Notes: generated by a model not told the origin, from the letters alone. DNA of 64,000 nt from Roseovarius aestuariivivens (GCF_004761875.1 NZ_SJEY01000011.1:1-64000); one strand, 5' to 3'. Positions 27,496 through 37,552 are shown, counted from the stretch's first letter. Translations and numbers: made by a program.

Positions 27496-27546
27496 TGCGA
27501 ATGGTTCTCATTATCATTGACTTTTTGCGAATGACTCTCATATACA
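27496..27546 (+). promoter_or_regulatory. Tandem Fur-family-like operator boxes
   Basis: Two 21-bp imperfect palindromes, beginning TGCGAATGGTTCTCATT at 27496 and TGCGAATGACTCTCATA at 27526, are spaced exactly 30 bp apart (about three helical turns, same face of the DNA). Both have the TGnnAATG-n5-CATnnnCA-like layout of Fur-superfamily sites. Placed over the promoter of a Mn/Fe-type transporter, they suggest metal-dependent repression by Mur/Fur; that regulator is inferred and not in the window. Confidence 0.65.
27517..27546 (+). promoter_or_regulatory. Sigma70-like promoter of the metal transporter operon
   Basis: TTGACT (27517-27522) and TATACA (27541-27546) are separated by 18 bp, ~31 nt before the first start codon. 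The -35 lies between the two Fur-like boxes and the -10 within the second, so occupied boxes would block RNA polymerase. Confidence 0.6.
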
Positions 27547-27577
27547 GTCATAATTATCCAACAGCAGTGGAGCTTCT

Positions 27578-28540
27578 ATGATCACCGATCGCCGACATGT
27601 TCTTGGCCTTGCCATCGGGGCCGCCGTGATGGCGGGCACGCCTCTGCGAGCGGCGTCTGAGATTTCTGTGGTCGCTACCACCGGCATGATTGCCGACGCG
27701 GCACGGCAGGTGGGCGGTGATCTTGTCGATGTGCGTGCGCTTATGGGGCCGGGTGTGGACCCGCATGCCTATCGGCAGACGCGCACCGATATCCTTGCCG
27801 CGACGCGTGCCGACGTGGTGCTGTGGCATGGCCTTTATCTCGAGGCGCAGATGGAAGAATTCCTGCGCAAGCTGTCCGACCGCACGCGCGTGATCGCGGT
27901 CGGCGAAGCGGTGCCGCAAGACCGGCTGATCGGCCACGAGGATTATGACGGCAAGTTCGATCCGCATGTCTGGATGGTGCCGGAATTGTGGGTGCATGTG
28001 GTTGACGCAGTTCGCGACGCGCTGATCGACACCGCGCCGGAGCATGAGGCGGCGTTCCGCGCCAATGCGGCTGCACATCTGGAGGAGATCGAACGCTTGG
28101 GGCTCTACGCGCGTGACGTGCTGCAAACCGTGCCCGAAACGCGTCGTGTACTTCTGACCGCGCATGACGCCTTTGGATATTTCGGCAAAGCCTATGGGTT
28201 TGAGGTTGTCGGCATCCAGGGAATTTCCACCGAATCCGAGGCCGGTCTGAATCGCATTTCAACCCTCGCCGACATGCTTGTTGAGCGTGAGATCGGCGCA
28301 GTCTTCGTGGAAAGCTCGGTCAGTGACCGTAACATCCGCGCGCTGGTCGAAGGGGCCGCGGCGCAAGGCCATGACGTGAAAATCGGCGGAGAGCTTTTTT
28401 CCGACGCGATGGGCGAGCCGGGTCGCTACGAAGGCACGTATATCGGCATGATCGACCACAACGTGACCACCATCGCCGCCGCGCTTGGCGGCCGGGTGCC
28501 GGAGCGAGGCATGGACGGTAAACTCGGGCTGGAAAGCTGA
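27578..28540 (+). CDS. Metal ABC transporter substrate-binding protein (Mn/Fe type, SitA/MntA-like)
   Basis: A periplasmic cluster A-I metal receptor of 320 residues. The N-terminus has a twin-arginine-like start (TDRRHVLGLAIGAAV) and a hydrophobic stretch ending LRAAS, so a Tat or Sec signal of ~26 residues. Likely metal ligands are the His in GPGVDPHAY, the His in KFDPHVWM, the Glu in ISTESEAGL and the Asp in IGMIDHNVT. There is no His-rich loop of the kind ZnuA carries, which favours Mn2+/Fe2+ over Zn2+. It is the first gene of a tightly packed four-gene transporter operon behind the Fur-like boxes. Confidence 0.9.
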   Translation: MITDRRHVLGLAIGAAVMAGTPLRAASEISVVATTGMIADAARQVGGDLVDVRALMGPGVDPHAYRQTRTDILAATRADVVLWHGLYLEAQMEEFLRKLSDRTRVIAVGEAVPQDRLIGHEDYDGKFDPHVWMVPELWVHVVDAVRDALIDTAPEHEAAFRANAAAHLEEIERLGLYARDVLQTVPETRRVLLTAHDAFGYFGKAYGFEVVGIQGISTESEAGLNRISTLADMLVEREIGAVFVESSVSDRNIRALVEGAAAQGHDVKIGGELFSDAMGEPGRYEGTYIGMIDHNVTTIAAALGGRVPERGMDGKLGLES

Positions 28541-28542
28541 GG

Positions 28543-29325
28543 ATGGGCCTGACCCTTGCCAGAGACGCCGGCCGGGCGCCTGACGCCCAGAGCCCCCTCG
28601 AAATCCGGGGGCTGACCGTGACCTATGCAGAGAAACCGGCGGTTTTTTCTGTCGACGCACGGTTCGAGCCGGGAGTGATGACGGCCATCGTGGGCCCAAA
28701 CGGCGCGGGCAAGTCCACGTTGCTGAAAGCAGCGCTGGGAATCGTGCGCCCCGTGTCGGGACAGGTCAGCGCCTGGGGCGCGCCGATCGACCGGATGCGC
28801 GGACGCATCGCCTATGTGCCGCAGCGCGCCAGTGTCGACTGGGACTTTCCGGCGCGTGTGATCGACGTTGTTCTGATGGGCCAGTATCGCCAGCTGGGCC
28901 TTTTGCGCCGGGTGCGCACGCGTCACATGGAGGCCGCGTTCGATTGTTTGCGCCGGGTTGGCATGGACGGCTTTGCCGAACGCCAGATCGGGCAGCTGTC
29001 CGGCGGACAGCAACAGCGGGTCTTTCTGGCCCGCGCGCTTGCGCAAGGCGCCGACCTTTACCTTCTGGACGAGCCTTTTGCCGGCGTGGACGCAGCCACG
29101 GAAAAGGCGATCATCTCCGTGCTGAAGGAGTTGCGCCAGCAAGGCAAAACCGTGGTCGCGGTACATCATGACCTGAGTACCGTTCCGGATTATTTCGACC
29201 GCGTCTTCCTGATCAATACCACGCGCATTGCCGAGGGCCCGGTCGATAAGGTCTTCACCCAGAGCAATCTGCAGGAAGCCTATGGCGGACGTCTGGCCAC
29301 CGCGCAGATGAACGCGCTCGGCTGA
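28543..29325 (+). CDS. Metal ABC transporter ATP-binding protein
   Basis: A 260-residue nucleotide-binding subunit. Walker A GPNGAGKSTLLKAALG, Q-loop region AYVPQRASVDWDFPARVIDV, signature LSGGQQQRVFLARALAQG, Walker B LYLLDEPFAGVD and the switch His in VAVHHDLSTV are all intact. The IDVVLMGQYRQLG segment is typical of the Mn/Zn importer group. The ATG starts 2 nt after the receptor stop, and the gene's stop overlaps the next start (TGATG), consistent with one coupled operon. Confidence 0.95.
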   Translation: MGLTLARDAGRAPDAQSPLEIRGLTVTYAEKPAVFSVDARFEPGVMTAIVGPNGAGKSTLLKAALGIVRPVSGQVSAWGAPIDRMRGRIAYVPQRASVDWDFPARVIDVVLMGQYRQLGLLRRVRTRHMEAAFDCLRRVGMDGFAERQIGQLSGGQQQRVFLARALAQGADLYLLDEPFAGVDAATEKAIISVLKELRQQGKTVVAVHHDLSTVPDYFDRVFLINTTRIAEGPVDKVFTQSNLQEAYGGRLATAQMNALG

Positions 29326-30524
29326 TGTTTTTCGAAGCAATCACGCTTCAGCTTGGCTACAACGCCACGCTGGTGACGATCGGTGCCGCCCTGCTGGGGC
29401 TCGCAGCCGGGGCAACCGGCACGTTTCTCTTCCTTGGCAAGCGCGCGCTGGTCAGCGACGCGATCAGCCATGCCACCCTGCCCGGTGTCGCGCTGGCGTT
29501 TATCACCATGGTCGCGTTGGGAGGAGACGGACGCGCTCTGCCGGGGCTGCTTTTGGGTTCGGCGCTCAGTTCCGCGGTCGGGCTTCTTTGCGTCTCGGCG
29601 CTTACCACGCGCACGCGGTTGTCCGAGGACGCGGCCATCGGGGCGGTGCTGTCTGTCTTTTTCGGGCTTGGGATCGTTCTTTTGACGGTGATCCAGACGA
29701 TGAGCGCGGGACGGCAGGCCGGGCTCGAAAGCTTTCTTCTGGGCTCGACCGCCGGGATGCTTTGGAACGATGCGCTGGTAATCGCGCTTGGCGGTGCGAT
29801 TGTTCTGGCCTTGGCGCTGCTTCTGCGTCGGCCCATGACCATCGTCGCCTTCGATCCGGAGTTTGCCGCCGGGGCGGGCATGAATGTTCGCCGGATCGAG
29901 CTTGCGATGATGGGGCTCGCGCTGGCGATCACGGTCGTCGGCCTCAAGATCGTCGGACTGATCCTGATCGTGGCGCTGCTTATCATTCCGGCGGTCGCTG
30001 CGCGTTTCTGGAGCGAACGGGTGACCGTCGTTGTCGGGTTGGCCGGGACCATCGGCGGCGTGTCCGGTTATGTCGGGGCCGCCGTTTCGGCCACGGCACC
30101 GGATTTACCGACAGGCCCGATCATCGTGCTTGTCGCTTTCGGGCTGTTCGCGATTTCGCTTTTGCTCGCGCCGGGGCGCGGGGTGCTGGCGGCGGTCTTG
30201 CGCCACCGCCGGTTCCAGGCGCGCGTGCACGTGCGGCAGGGCCTTCTGGCGTTGGCGCAGGGGCAACCGATCTATGAGCGCCTAACGCTGCGTTTGATGC
30301 GCGCGCGAGGATTGATCCGGGCCGACGGTGTGGCGACAGAGGCCGGACGTGCGCAAGCCGCGCAAGCGCTGCTGGACGAACGCCGCTGGCAACTTTTGCG
30401 GTCGGATCCCGCGCATGAAGAAGCGGCGGCGCATTACGACGGGCTGACCCCGCTGGAAACGGTCCTGACACCCGATCAGCTGCGCGCGCTTGACCGCGGC
30501 TTGCGACTTGAGGCGGCGCAATGA
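29325..30524 (+). CDS. Metal ABC transporter permease with C-terminal cytoplasmic winged-helix-like domain
   Basis: A 399-residue protein. The first ~285 residues form eight or more hydrophobic segments of the ABC-3 permease family (FLFLGKRALVSDAISHATLP, GLKIVGLILIVALLIIPAVA). Residues ~290-399 are soluble and charged (RHRRFQARVHVRQGLLALAQ, LRLMRARGLIRADGVATEAG, LLDERRWQLLRSDPAH), resembling a small winged-helix/DtxR-like domain seen on some family members. The partner permease downstream lacks this tail. It might sense metal or gate transport; its role here is unknown. Confidence 0.9.
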   Translation: MFFEAITLQLGYNATLVTIGAALLGLAAGATGTFLFLGKRALVSDAISHATLPGVALAFITMVALGGDGRALPGLLLGSALSSAVGLLCVSALTTRTRLSEDAAIGAVLSVFFGLGIVLLTVIQTMSAGRQAGLESFLLGSTAGMLWNDALVIALGGAIVLALALLLRRPMTIVAFDPEFAAGAGMNVRRIELAMMGLALAITVVGLKIVGLILIVALLIIPAVAARFWSERVTVVVGLAGTIGGVSGYVGAAVSATAPDLPTGPIIVLVAFGLFAISLLLAPGRGVLAAVLRHRRFQARVHVRQGLLALAQGQPIYERLTLRLMRARGLIRADGVATEAGRAQAAQALLDERRWQLLRSDPAHEEAAAHYDGLTPLETVLTPDQLRALDRGLRLEAAQ

Positions 30525-31453
30525 TGGGCGAGGAGTTCGTTGCCCTGTCGCTTCCCCCGATCCTAATCGGGATCTTCGCCGCGGTGGCCTGCGCGTTGCC
30601 GGGCAATTTTCTTTTGCTGAGACGTCAGGCGCTGATCGGGGACGCAATCAGTCACGTGGTGTTGCCGGGGATCGTGGGGGCGTTTCTGGTCACAGGCGTT
30701 GTGGCCGCATGGCCGATGATGATCGGGGCGGGCGTCGCCGCCCTTGTCGCCGTCGGAATGATCGAGGCGATCCGGCGCTTGGGCGGAATCGAGCCGGGTG
30801 CGGCGATGGGGGTGGTGTTTACCACACTTTTCGCTGCCGGTGTGTTGCTGCTCGAGCAGTCGGATACATCGTCGGTTCACCTTGATGTCGAACATGCGCT
30901 TTACGGCAATCTCGAAAGCCTGATCTGGCTGGATGGGCTGGGCTGGGGGTCGTTGCTTGATCTTGCGGCCCTGCGCGGGCTGCCACCGGAACTGCCGCGG
31001 ATGGCCATCACGCTGGCGCTCGTGACACTCCTGACCTGGATTTTTTGGCGGCCGCTGAAACTCTCGACGTTCGACGAAGGCTTTGCCCGCTCTCTTGGCT
31101 TACCCGTGGGCGCGATCGGACTGGGCCTTGTGATTGTTGCGGCCATCGCGGCGGTAGCGGCCTTCGACGCGGTCGGCTCGATCATTGTGATCGCGATGTT
31201 CATCTGCCCACCTGCGGCGGCGCGCATGATGACCAACCGCCTTGAGACGCAAATCAGCTGGTCGGTGCTCTTCGCCACGGTCTCGGCGGTTCTGGGTTAC
31301 GTCCTGGCCGGCTATGGCCCACTTTGGCTTGGCTTCGACAACGCGGTCAGCGCGGCGGGCATGATCGCGACAGTATCGGGATTGATCCTGGCAGGAGCGG
31401 CGGTATTCGGTCCGTGTCGGTCGCGCGTGGGTGCATCCGGCTTGGCAGGTTGA
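30521..31453 (+). CDS. Metal ABC transporter permease, second subunit
   Basis: A 310-residue ABC-3 family membrane protein, overlapping the previous gene by ATGA. Conserved elements are LPGNFLLLRRQALIGDAISHVVLP and AFDAVGSIIVIAMFICPPAA (split here for length), with about eight hydrophobic segments. It likely forms a heterodimeric pore with the 399-residue permease, as in SitCD-type systems. This is the last gene of the operon. The 47 bp before the convergent DgoK-like gene contain no obvious terminator. Confidence 0.92.
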   Translation: MMGEEFVALSLPPILIGIFAAVACALPGNFLLLRRQALIGDAISHVVLPGIVGAFLVTGVVAAWPMMIGAGVAALVAVGMIEAIRRLGGIEPGAAMGVVFTTLFAAGVLLLEQSDTSSVHLDVEHALYGNLESLIWLDGLGWGSLLDLAALRGLPPELPRMAITLALVTLLTWIFWRPLKLSTFDEGFARSLGLPVGAIGLGLVIVAAIAAVAAFDAVGSIIVIAMFICPPAAARMMTNRLETQISWSVLFATVSAVLGYVLAGYGPLWLGFDNAVSAAGMIATVSGLILAGAAVFGPCRSRVGASGLAG

Positions 31454-31500
31454 ACACGCAGGTCTATTGGGAATAGCCGATCCAAAGTTCGCCTCAGATA

Positions 31501-32217
31501 TCAGTCGGAAAGCCTAAGCGCCCTGCCAAGTGCGACAAGCCCGGGGCGCAGCAGGGTTTCCGGATCATGCGCCGTGACCGGCACGCCTTGATCCGACAGG
31601 GACGCGACATGGGGCTCGGGGTTGTCGGCGATCACGGCGACCTCCTGCCCCAGCCAATAGGGGCGCGTCGCAGCCAATTCGGCTCCCAGAAGGTGCCCGG
31701 TGATCGCCTTCGGCCTGCCCGCGACCTCTGCCGCGCGCAGATGGGCAGCGAGCCGTTCCGGGCGAGAGAGCGTTTCCGACAAAGCTTTGGCATCTGCGGT
31801 CGGCGCACCGTCTAGTGCTGCAACGAGGCGCGGCGTCAGCAAGCTTTGGGAGCTTACGGCTTCGTTCGCGCTAAGATGGATCCAGTGGGTCACATCGGCC
31901 TGACTGGCGCAGATCACGCCATCCCAGTTCGGCCGCGCCGCAAGAAACCCGGCGATCCAGAGCCGGACCCAAGCACCAATGATATCCGGAGGCGAGTCCT
32001 GATCCCAAACGGGGAGGCTTTTGCCTGTCTCGGGCAGAACCGACGCGGGAAGGCGCGATGCCGGCCCGTCGCCGATGCGTACGAACGGCGCGTCTGGCAT
32101 GTCCTGCAGCGCGGTTGCCTCGTCCGGGCCTTGCCCCTCGGCAACGATGCGGTCTGCGGTCATGGCAAACGCGCGCACGCCCTGACCGGTTGGGCCGCAC
32201 GCGATCCAGAGAGTCAT
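31501..32217 (-). CDS. DgoK-like protein lacking the canonical kinase motif (possible pseudokinase)
   Basis: A 238-residue relative of 2-dehydro-3-deoxygalactonokinase, which is usually ~290 residues. DGVICASQADVTHWIHLSAN aligns with the DgoK block that normally contains PGTHTKW, and HLLGAELAATRPYWLGQEVA and PGLVALGRALRL match the C-terminal half. The N-terminal phosphate-binding motif, normally DWG(S/T)(S/T), reads CGPTGQ here, so the catalytic Asp and glycine loop are gone. The protein is also shortened in the middle. It is coupled by a 4-bp overlap to the DUF442 gene upstream. Kinase activity seems unlikely; a regulatory or binding role is inference. Confidence 0.7.
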   Translation of the reverse strand: MTLWIACGPTGQGVRAFAMTADRIVAEGQGPDEATALQDMPDAPFVRIGDGPASRLPASVLPETGKSLPVWDQDSPPDIIGAWVRLWIAGFLAARPNWDGVICASQADVTHWIHLSANEAVSSQSLLTPRLVAALDGAPTADAKALSETLSRPERLAAHLRAAEVAGRPKAITGHLLGAELAATRPYWLGQEVAVIADNPEPHVASLSDQGVPVTAHDPETLLRPGLVALGRALRLSD

Positions 32218-32630
32218 CGCCCCTGCAACTGCCGCAAAAGACCGGACATATCATAACCGGCCTGCGCGGTACGGGCCTGCAATTCGGTATCTGGTAGCGT
32301 GCCGTGCCGCGCAATTGTCCAGAGCATCGTGCAGCGCGTGCCCGAGCGGCAATAGGCGAGGATCGGTTTTGGCATGTCCTCAAGTGCGGAGGCGAAATCG
32401 GTAAGCGCCTCTGGCGTGACCATTCCAGACACGATGGGAACCCACGCCACCTCCAGCCCTTCGGCCTTGGCCGCCGCTTCTATCGTCGCAAAATTGGGCT
32501 GACCGGGTTCTTCGCCATCAGGGCGATTGCACAGGATCGAGGCATATCCCGCGGCCTTGATCTGCGGCAGTTCGGACGGGTCGATCTGAGGCGCGACGGC
32601 GAAGTCGTCTGTCAGCGGGCGGATATCCAT
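32214..32630 (-). CDS. TIGR01244/DUF442 phosphatase-like (sulfurtransferase-annotated) protein
   Basis: A 138-residue single-domain protein with IRPLTDDFAVAPQIDPSELP at the N-terminus, ILCNRPDGEEPGQP in the middle and the C-x5-R active site loop AYCRSGTRCTMLW near residue 92. It belongs to the DUF442 family, related to dual-specificity phosphatases and found fused to ETHE1-like persulfide dioxygenases (BLH proteins) in other bacteria. It is first in a two-gene minus-strand unit with the DgoK-like gene and divergent from the oxoprolinase gene. Substrate unknown; phosphatase or sulfur chemistry are both possible. Confidence 0.85.
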   Translation of the reverse strand: MDIRPLTDDFAVAPQIDPSELPQIKAAGYASILCNRPDGEEPGQPNFATIEAAAKAEGLEVAWVPIVSGMVTPEALTDFASALEDMPKPILAYCRSGTRCTMLWTIARHGTLPDTELQARTAQAGYDMSGLLRQLQGR

Positions 32631-32759
32631 GGCGCGGGCTCCTTGCTCTGGGCGGTGCGAGCGTTATGGGCGCAAACGCATCGGGATTTCAATGGCCGGG
32701 CGCGTTGACATTCCCCGGTATGCGCCGGAACGTGACGAGGTATCAGGAAGGGGCAACGC

Positions 32760-35700
32760 ATGCAGGGCACGTGGGAATTCTGGATCGACCGCGGCGGCAC
32801 GTTTACCGATATCGTTGCAGTGGATCCGACCGGTGCGGTGCATACGCACAAGCTTTTGTCCGAGAACCCGGAGCGGTATCGCGACGCCGCGGTGCAGGGC
32901 ATCCGCGAGGTCATGGGCGTAACCGGCGATTTTCCTGAGAATGGCATCAGCGCGGTGAAGATGGGTACCACCGTGGCCACGAATGCGTTGCTTGAGCGCA
33001 AGGGGGAGCGAGTTCTGCTGGTCATCACCAAGGGGTTCCGGGATCTCTTGAAGATCGGCTACCAGACGCGGCCGCGCCTGTTCGACCTTGAGATCCGGCG
33101 GCCCGATCTTCTTTATGACGACGTGGTCGAAATGGACGAGCGGTTGGATGCGGAAGGCGGCGTCGTGCGCGCCCTGGACGAGGGGCCGCTGCGCGCCGCG
33201 TTGCAAGCCGCGTATGACAGTGGCATCCGGGCGATCGCGATTGCCGGACTGCACGCCTATCTCAACCCCGCCCACGAGGACCGCGTGGCGCAGATGGCGC
33301 GCGAGATCGGATTCACGCAGATCTCGACAAGCGCAGAGGTGTCGAAGCTTGCCAAATTGGTGGGTCGCGGGGACACGACCGTGGTGGATGCCTATCTTTC
33401 GCCAATTCTGCGGCGCTATGTGGATCAGGTCGCCGATGCTCTCGATCTGGGTCGCGCCTGTGAGCGGCTTCTCTTCATGCAGTCCAATGGCGGGCTGACA
33501 GAGGCGCACCGGTTCCAAGGGCGCGATGCGATCCTGTCTGGTCCCGCTGGCGGGATCGTAGGGATGGTCGAGACCGGGGAGCAGGCCGGGTTCGACCGGC
33601 TGATCGGGTTCGATATGGGAGGCACCAGCACGGATGTGAGCCACTATGCCGGGACCTATGAGCGATCCTTCGAGACCGAGGTGGCAGGCGTACGGATGCG
33701 CGCGCCGATGATGGATATCCATACGGTTGCGGCTGGTGGCGGAAGCATCTGCAAATTCGAAGATGGGCGGTTCCAGGTCGGCCCGGAAAGTGCCGGCGCG
33801 GATCCGGGCCCAGCGTGTTACCGGCGCGGCGGGCCGCTGGCGGTCACGGATTGCAACGTCATGCTGGGCAAGCTGAATCCGGATCATTTTCCCGCCGTCT
33901 TCGGAGTGGGCGGCGACGCGCCTCTGGATGCCAAGGTCGTGCGCGCGAAATTCGCCGATCTTTCCGACACTGTTGCGCAAGAGACGGGCGAGACGCCCCG
34001 CAGCCCCGAGGAAATGGCGGAAGGCTTCTTGCGGATCGCCGTCGACAACATGGCGAATGCGATCAAGAAAATCTCGGTCCAACGGGGCCATGACGTCACG
34101 GGCTATACGCTGCAGTGCTTTGGCGGCGCCGGTGGGCAGCATGCCTGCCTTGTGGCCGACGCGTTGGGGATGCGACGGGTACTCATCCATCCATACGCAG
34201 GCGTCTTGTCAGCTTACGGTATGGGACTTGCCCAGATCACGGCGATGCGCGAGGCACAATATGATGCCCCGTTGAGCCGCCTTGATGGCGCGCAAGAGCT
34301 GGCAGACAGGCTAACCCGCGATGCGCGGTCAGAGGTCGAGGCGCAGGGCGGCACCGGCATCACTACGCGAGAGCGGGTCCATCTGCGCTACGAGGGCTCA
34401 CATCAGACGCTGCCAGTGGAGCTTGCCGACAGCGAGAGCGCTCGGGACGCTTTTGAAACACTGCACAAGGCGCGGTTCGGCTTCGCCTCGCCCGAGCGGG
34501 CAATCTTCATCGAGATGATCGACGTGGAGGCGATGGGCGAGGTCGGCGAGGTCGCGCAACCCGAAGTGCCAAAGGGCGACGGAGCGTCGGTAGCCAAGGT
34601 GCCGGTCTATTGCGAGGGCGATTGGCGGGATGTGCCGATTTACGGCCGGGAGCATCTTGATCCTGCGCAGACCCTCAAAGGGCCGGCGATCATTACCGAA
34701 CCCACAGGCACGAACATGGTCGAACCCGGCTGGTCCGCACGGGTGGATTTGCATGCCAACCTGATCCTTGAACGTCACGCGGAGAAGCGGCGCGACCTGG
34801 CCGCGGGGACCGAGGCCGATCCGGTGCTGCTGGAGGTGTTCAACAACCTCTTCATGTCGGTCGCGGACCAGATGGGTGCAACGCTCGCCAACACGTCGAT
34901 GTCGGTCAATATCAAGGAGCGGCTCGATTTTTCCTGCGCGATTTTCGACGAGGCGGGCGATCTGGTGGCCAATGCTCCGCACGTGCCGGTGCATCTGGGC
35001 TCCATGTCGGACTCGATCAAGACGATGATGCGGCTGAACCCCGAGGTACGGCCCGGCGACGCCTTCATGCTCAATTCACCCTATCGCGGCGGGACGCATC
35101 TTCCGGATGTAACGGTGGTCACGCCGGTCTTCGTGGATGGAAAGCCGGCGTTCTGGCTGGGCTCGCGCGGGCATCACGCCGACATTGGCGGTCGCACGCC
35201 CGGTAGTGCCCCGCCTGACAGCCGGCACATCGAGGAAGAGGGCGTTCTGATCGACAATGTTCAATTGGTTGATCAGGGCACCTTTCTGGAGGCCGAAGCC
35301 GAGGCGGTGCTGCGCTCTGGCCGGTATCCATGCCGCAACGTGGGCCAGAACATGGCCGATCTGAAGGCGCAGGTGGCCGCAAACGAGACCGGGCGACAGG
35401 CATTGATGAAGGTGGTCGAGACCTATGGCGCCGATGTCGTGCACGCCTATATGGGCCACGTGCAGGACAATGCCGAGGAAAGCGTGCGCCGGGTGATCGA
35501 CCGGCTCCGCGATGGGCGGTTCAGCTATCCGATGGATCACGGCGCGACGATCGAGGTCGCCGTGACCGTGGACCAAAGCGCGCGCGAGGCTACGATCGAT
35601 TTCACGGGCACGAGCGGACAGCAAGAGGGCAATTACAATGCCCCCAGGTCGATATGCCGGGCTGTCGTGCTCTATGTGTTCCGCACAATGGTGGGGGCGG

Positions 35701-36341
35701 ATATTCCGCTGAACGAAGGGTGTCTTAAACCTTTGAACATCGTGATTCCCGAAGGCTCGATGCTGAATCCGGTATACCCGGCGGCGGTGATTTCCGGGAA
35801 TACGGAGGTCAGCCAGGCCACCTGCAATGCGCTTTATGGCGCGCTGCACGTGATTGCCGGAAGTCAGGCGACAATGAACAATTTCGTCTGGGGGAATGAC
35901 CATTTCCAGAATTACGAGACCATCGCTGGCGGCACCGGCGCCGGGCCGGATTTCGACGGTTGCGACGCGGTACAGAGCCATATGACGAACACCCGCATGA
36001 CCGATCCCGAGGTTTTGGAACTGCGGTTTCCGGTCCGGCTCGAGACGTTTGCCGTGCGGCCCGGATCGGGTGGGGCGGGCGCGCATCGCGGTGGCGATGG
36101 TCTTGTCCGGCGGCTACGGTTTCTCGAGCCTGTGACGGTTACGACCCTGAGCAATCACCGGCGCATCCCGCCTTTTGGCGTGGATGGCGGCGAGCCGGGG
36201 GCAGTGGGGCGCAACTGGGCCGAACTGCCGGATGGCGAGATCCGGACCATGGCGGGTAACGACGAAATCGATCTGCCTGCCGGCAGCGTTTTCGGCATGG
36301 AGACGCCGGGCGGCGGCGGCTGGGGTACGCCAAACGGATAG
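32760..36341 (+). CDS. Fused hydantoinase/oxoprolinase (5-oxoprolinase, HyuA-HyuB)
   Basis: A 1193-residue cytoplasmic enzyme, the usual length of ATP-dependent 5-oxoprolinases that open 5-oxoproline to glutamate. Residues 1-~690 are HyuA-like: [16 protein letters not shown] at the start, [46 protein letters not shown] and [15 protein letters not shown]. Residues ~700-1193 are HyuB-like: [57 protein letters not shown] and [27 protein letters not shown] precedes the ATG. N-methylhydantoinase or acetone-carboxylase-like alternatives are less likely given the fusion. Other glutathione-linked genes (gor, GST) are near but not in the operon. Confidence 0.93.
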   Translation: MQGTWEFWIDRGGTFTDIVAVDPTGAVHTHKLLSENPERYRDAAVQGIREVMGVTGDFPENGISAVKMGTTVATNALLERKGERVLLVITKGFRDLLKIGYQTRPRLFDLEIRRPDLLYDDVVEMDERLDAEGGVVRALDEGPLRAALQAAYDSGIRAIAIAGLHAYLNPAHEDRVAQMAREIGFTQISTSAEVSKLAKLVGRGDTTVVDAYLSPILRRYVDQVADALDLGRACERLLFMQSNGGLTEAHRFQGRDAILSGPAGGIVGMVETGEQAGFDRLIGFDMGGTSTDVSHYAGTYERSFETEVAGVRMRAPMMDIHTVAAGGGSICKFEDGRFQVGPESAGADPGPACYRRGGPLAVTDCNVMLGKLNPDHFPAVFGVGGDAPLDAKVVRAKFADLSDTVAQETGETPRSPEEMAEGFLRIAVDNMANAIKKISVQRGHDVTGYTLQCFGGAGGQHACLVADALGMRRVLIHPYAGVLSAYGMGLAQITAMREAQYDAPLSRLDGAQELADRLTRDARSEVEAQGGTGITTRERVHLRYEGSHQTLPVELADSESARDAFETLHKARFGFASPERAIFIEMIDVEAMGEVGEVAQPEVPKGDGASVAKVPVYCEGDWRDVPIYGREHLDPAQTLKGPAIITEPTGTNMVEPGWSARVDLHANLILERHAEKRRDLAAGTEADPVLLEVFNNLFMSVADQMGATLANTSMSVNIKERLDFSCAIFDEAGDLVANAPHVPVHLGSMSDSIKTMMRLNPEVRPGDAFMLNSPYRGGTHLPDVTVVTPVFVDGKPAFWLGSRGHHADIGGRTPGSAPPDSRHIEEEGVLIDNVQLVDQGTFLEAEAEAVLRSGRYPCRNVGQNMADLKAQVAANETGRQALMKVVETYGADVVHAYMGHVQDNAEESVRRVIDRLRDGRFSYPMDHGATIEVAVTVDQSAREATIDFTGTSGQQEGNYNAPRSICRAVVLYVFRTMVGADIPLNEGCLKPLNIVIPEGSMLNPVYPAAVISGNTEVSQATCNALYGALHVIAGSQATMNNFVWGNDHFQNYETIAGGTGAGPDFDGCDAVQSHMTNTRMTDPEVLELRFPVRLETFAVRPGSGGAGAHRGGDGLVRRLRFLEPVTVTTLSNHRRIPPFGVDGGEPGAVGRNWAELPDGEIRTMAGNDEIDLPAGSVFGMETPGGGGWGTPNG

Positions 36342-36393
36342 GTCCGGCAGACGGCGGCGCGCATCGCTTGGCAAAACGCCTGCCAAGGCTTAG

Positions 36394-36798
36394 ATGGGGA
36401 TCATGGCAAAGAACAAATTCCACGATGGTCCCGGCCCGTCGCAACGGCAGTTGCGGGTGGGTGAACAGATCCGGCGGACGCTGTCGGATGTGCTGATGCG
36501 CGGCGATATCCACGACCCCGAACTGAACCGCCTGTCGGTGACGGTGGGCGAGGTGCGCACATCGCCCGACCTGAAGATCGCGACGGCCTTTGTGCTACCG
36601 CTTGGTGGAGAAGGCCAGGATGAGATCATCGGCCTGCTGTCGCGCAACAAGGGCGAGCTGCGCCGGATCCTTGGAAAAAAGCTGGCGCTCAAATTCGCGC
36701 CGGATCTGCGGTTCCGGCTGGATGAAACCTTCGACCAGCTAGACGAGACGCGGCGGCTTTTCGAGGACGAGCGCGTGAAGCGGGATGTTGAGAAGTAG
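36394..36798 (+). CDS. rbfA: 30S ribosome-binding factor A
   Basis: A 134-residue KH-fold protein needed for late 16S rRNA maturation. Typical features are [20 protein letters not shown] at the N-terminus, [20 protein letters not shown], and the C-terminal [14 protein letters not shown]. Two starts are possible: ATG at 36394 (AAGG 5 nt upstream) or ATG at 36403, which matches the usual family start MAKNKFH. Its 3' end overlaps the next gene by 14 bp. In related genomes truB commonly follows rbfA; here two genes intervene. Confidence 0.95.
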   Translation: MGIMAKNKFHDGPGPSQRQLRVGEQIRRTLSDVLMRGDIHDPELNRLSVTVGEVRTSPDLKIATAFVLPLGGEGQDEIIGLLSRNKGELRRILGKKLALKFAPDLRFRLDETFDQLDETRRLFEDERVKRDVEK

Positions 36799-37552
36799 CC
36801 CCCTGCGCCGGTTCTTGCCCGCGCTCGTCATTCTTGCCGCGGGCACCGTGCAGGGCCATGCCGATGCCATCGACTGCCAGAGGATCGAATTCGAGGGCGA
36901 CCGGTATTCCGTCTGCCAGGTCGATGCGAGCCAGCAAGAAATTCGCCTTTTTCTCAATGACGACCGCAAGGACCGGCCGTTCGGCAGCTTCGATAACGTA
37001 GCCGAGCAGCTTCACGCCGAGGGCAAGGTCCTTCGCTTTGGCATGAATGCCGGCATGTACCACCAAGATCGCAGCCCGGTGGGTCTTTACGTTGAGAACG
37101 GCAAGCAGATCGCACCGCTGATCACGCGCGACGGACCCGGAAATTTCGGCCTGCTTCCCAATGGTGTCTTCTGTATCCGCGAGACCCGCGCCGACGTGAT
37201 CGAAACCCTTCGCTTCCAACGCGAGGCGCCCGAGTGCCGGTTTGCGACGCAGTCCGGGCCAATGCTCGTGATCGACAGCGAACTGCATCCGCGCTTTTTG
37301 CCCAAAAGCGACAGCCGTTACATTCGCAATGGGGTTGGCACGGATAAGGACGGGCGCAACATCTGGTTCGCGATTTCCGAGGCGCCTGTAACCTTTCATG
37401 CTTTCGGGAGACTGTTTCGCGATGTTCTGCGCCTGCCGCAGGCGCTTTATTTCGACGGGAATATCTCGAAGTTGTTTGCGCCGGGGCTTGGGCGCCATGA
37501 CGGCGGTCTGCCCATGGGACCGATCGTGGGCGTGGTCGGCGATGGGTCATAG
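36785..37552 (+). CDS. Phosphodiester glycosidase family protein (NAGPA domain)
   Basis: A 255-residue exported protein with an N-terminal signal ([20 protein letters not shown]). Conserved NAGPA-type elements are [73 protein letters not shown] and the Asp-containing [14 protein letters not shown]. The domain is named for the enzyme that uncovers mannose-6-phosphate; bacterial members may cleave phosphodiester-linked sugars in the envelope, but the substrate here is unknown. It starts 14 bp inside rbfA, so it is translationally linked to an otherwise unrelated ribosome factor. Confidence 0.87.
   Translation: MLRSSPLRRFLPALVILAAGTVQGHADAIDCQRIEFEGDRYSVCQVDASQQEIRLFLNDDRKDRPFGSFDNVAEQLHAEGKVLRFGMNAGMYHQDRSPVGLYVENGKQIAPLITRDGPGNFGLLPNGVFCIRETRADVIETLRFQREAPECRFATQSGPMLVIDSELHPRFLPKSDSRYIRNGVGTDKDGRNIWFAISEAPVTFHAFGRLFRDVLRLPQALYFDGNISKLFAPGLGRHDGGLPMGPIVGVVGDGS

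Larger units (their letters stand above)
27175..27577. other. 403-bp intergenic region between divergent deoC and metal transporter genes
   Basis: The right-hand 80 bp hold the metal-regulated promoter described separately. The deoC promoter must also be here but is not evident. Short open frames at 27262-27490 have no good start or RBS and no family I recognise, so I call no gene. Confidence 0.6.
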
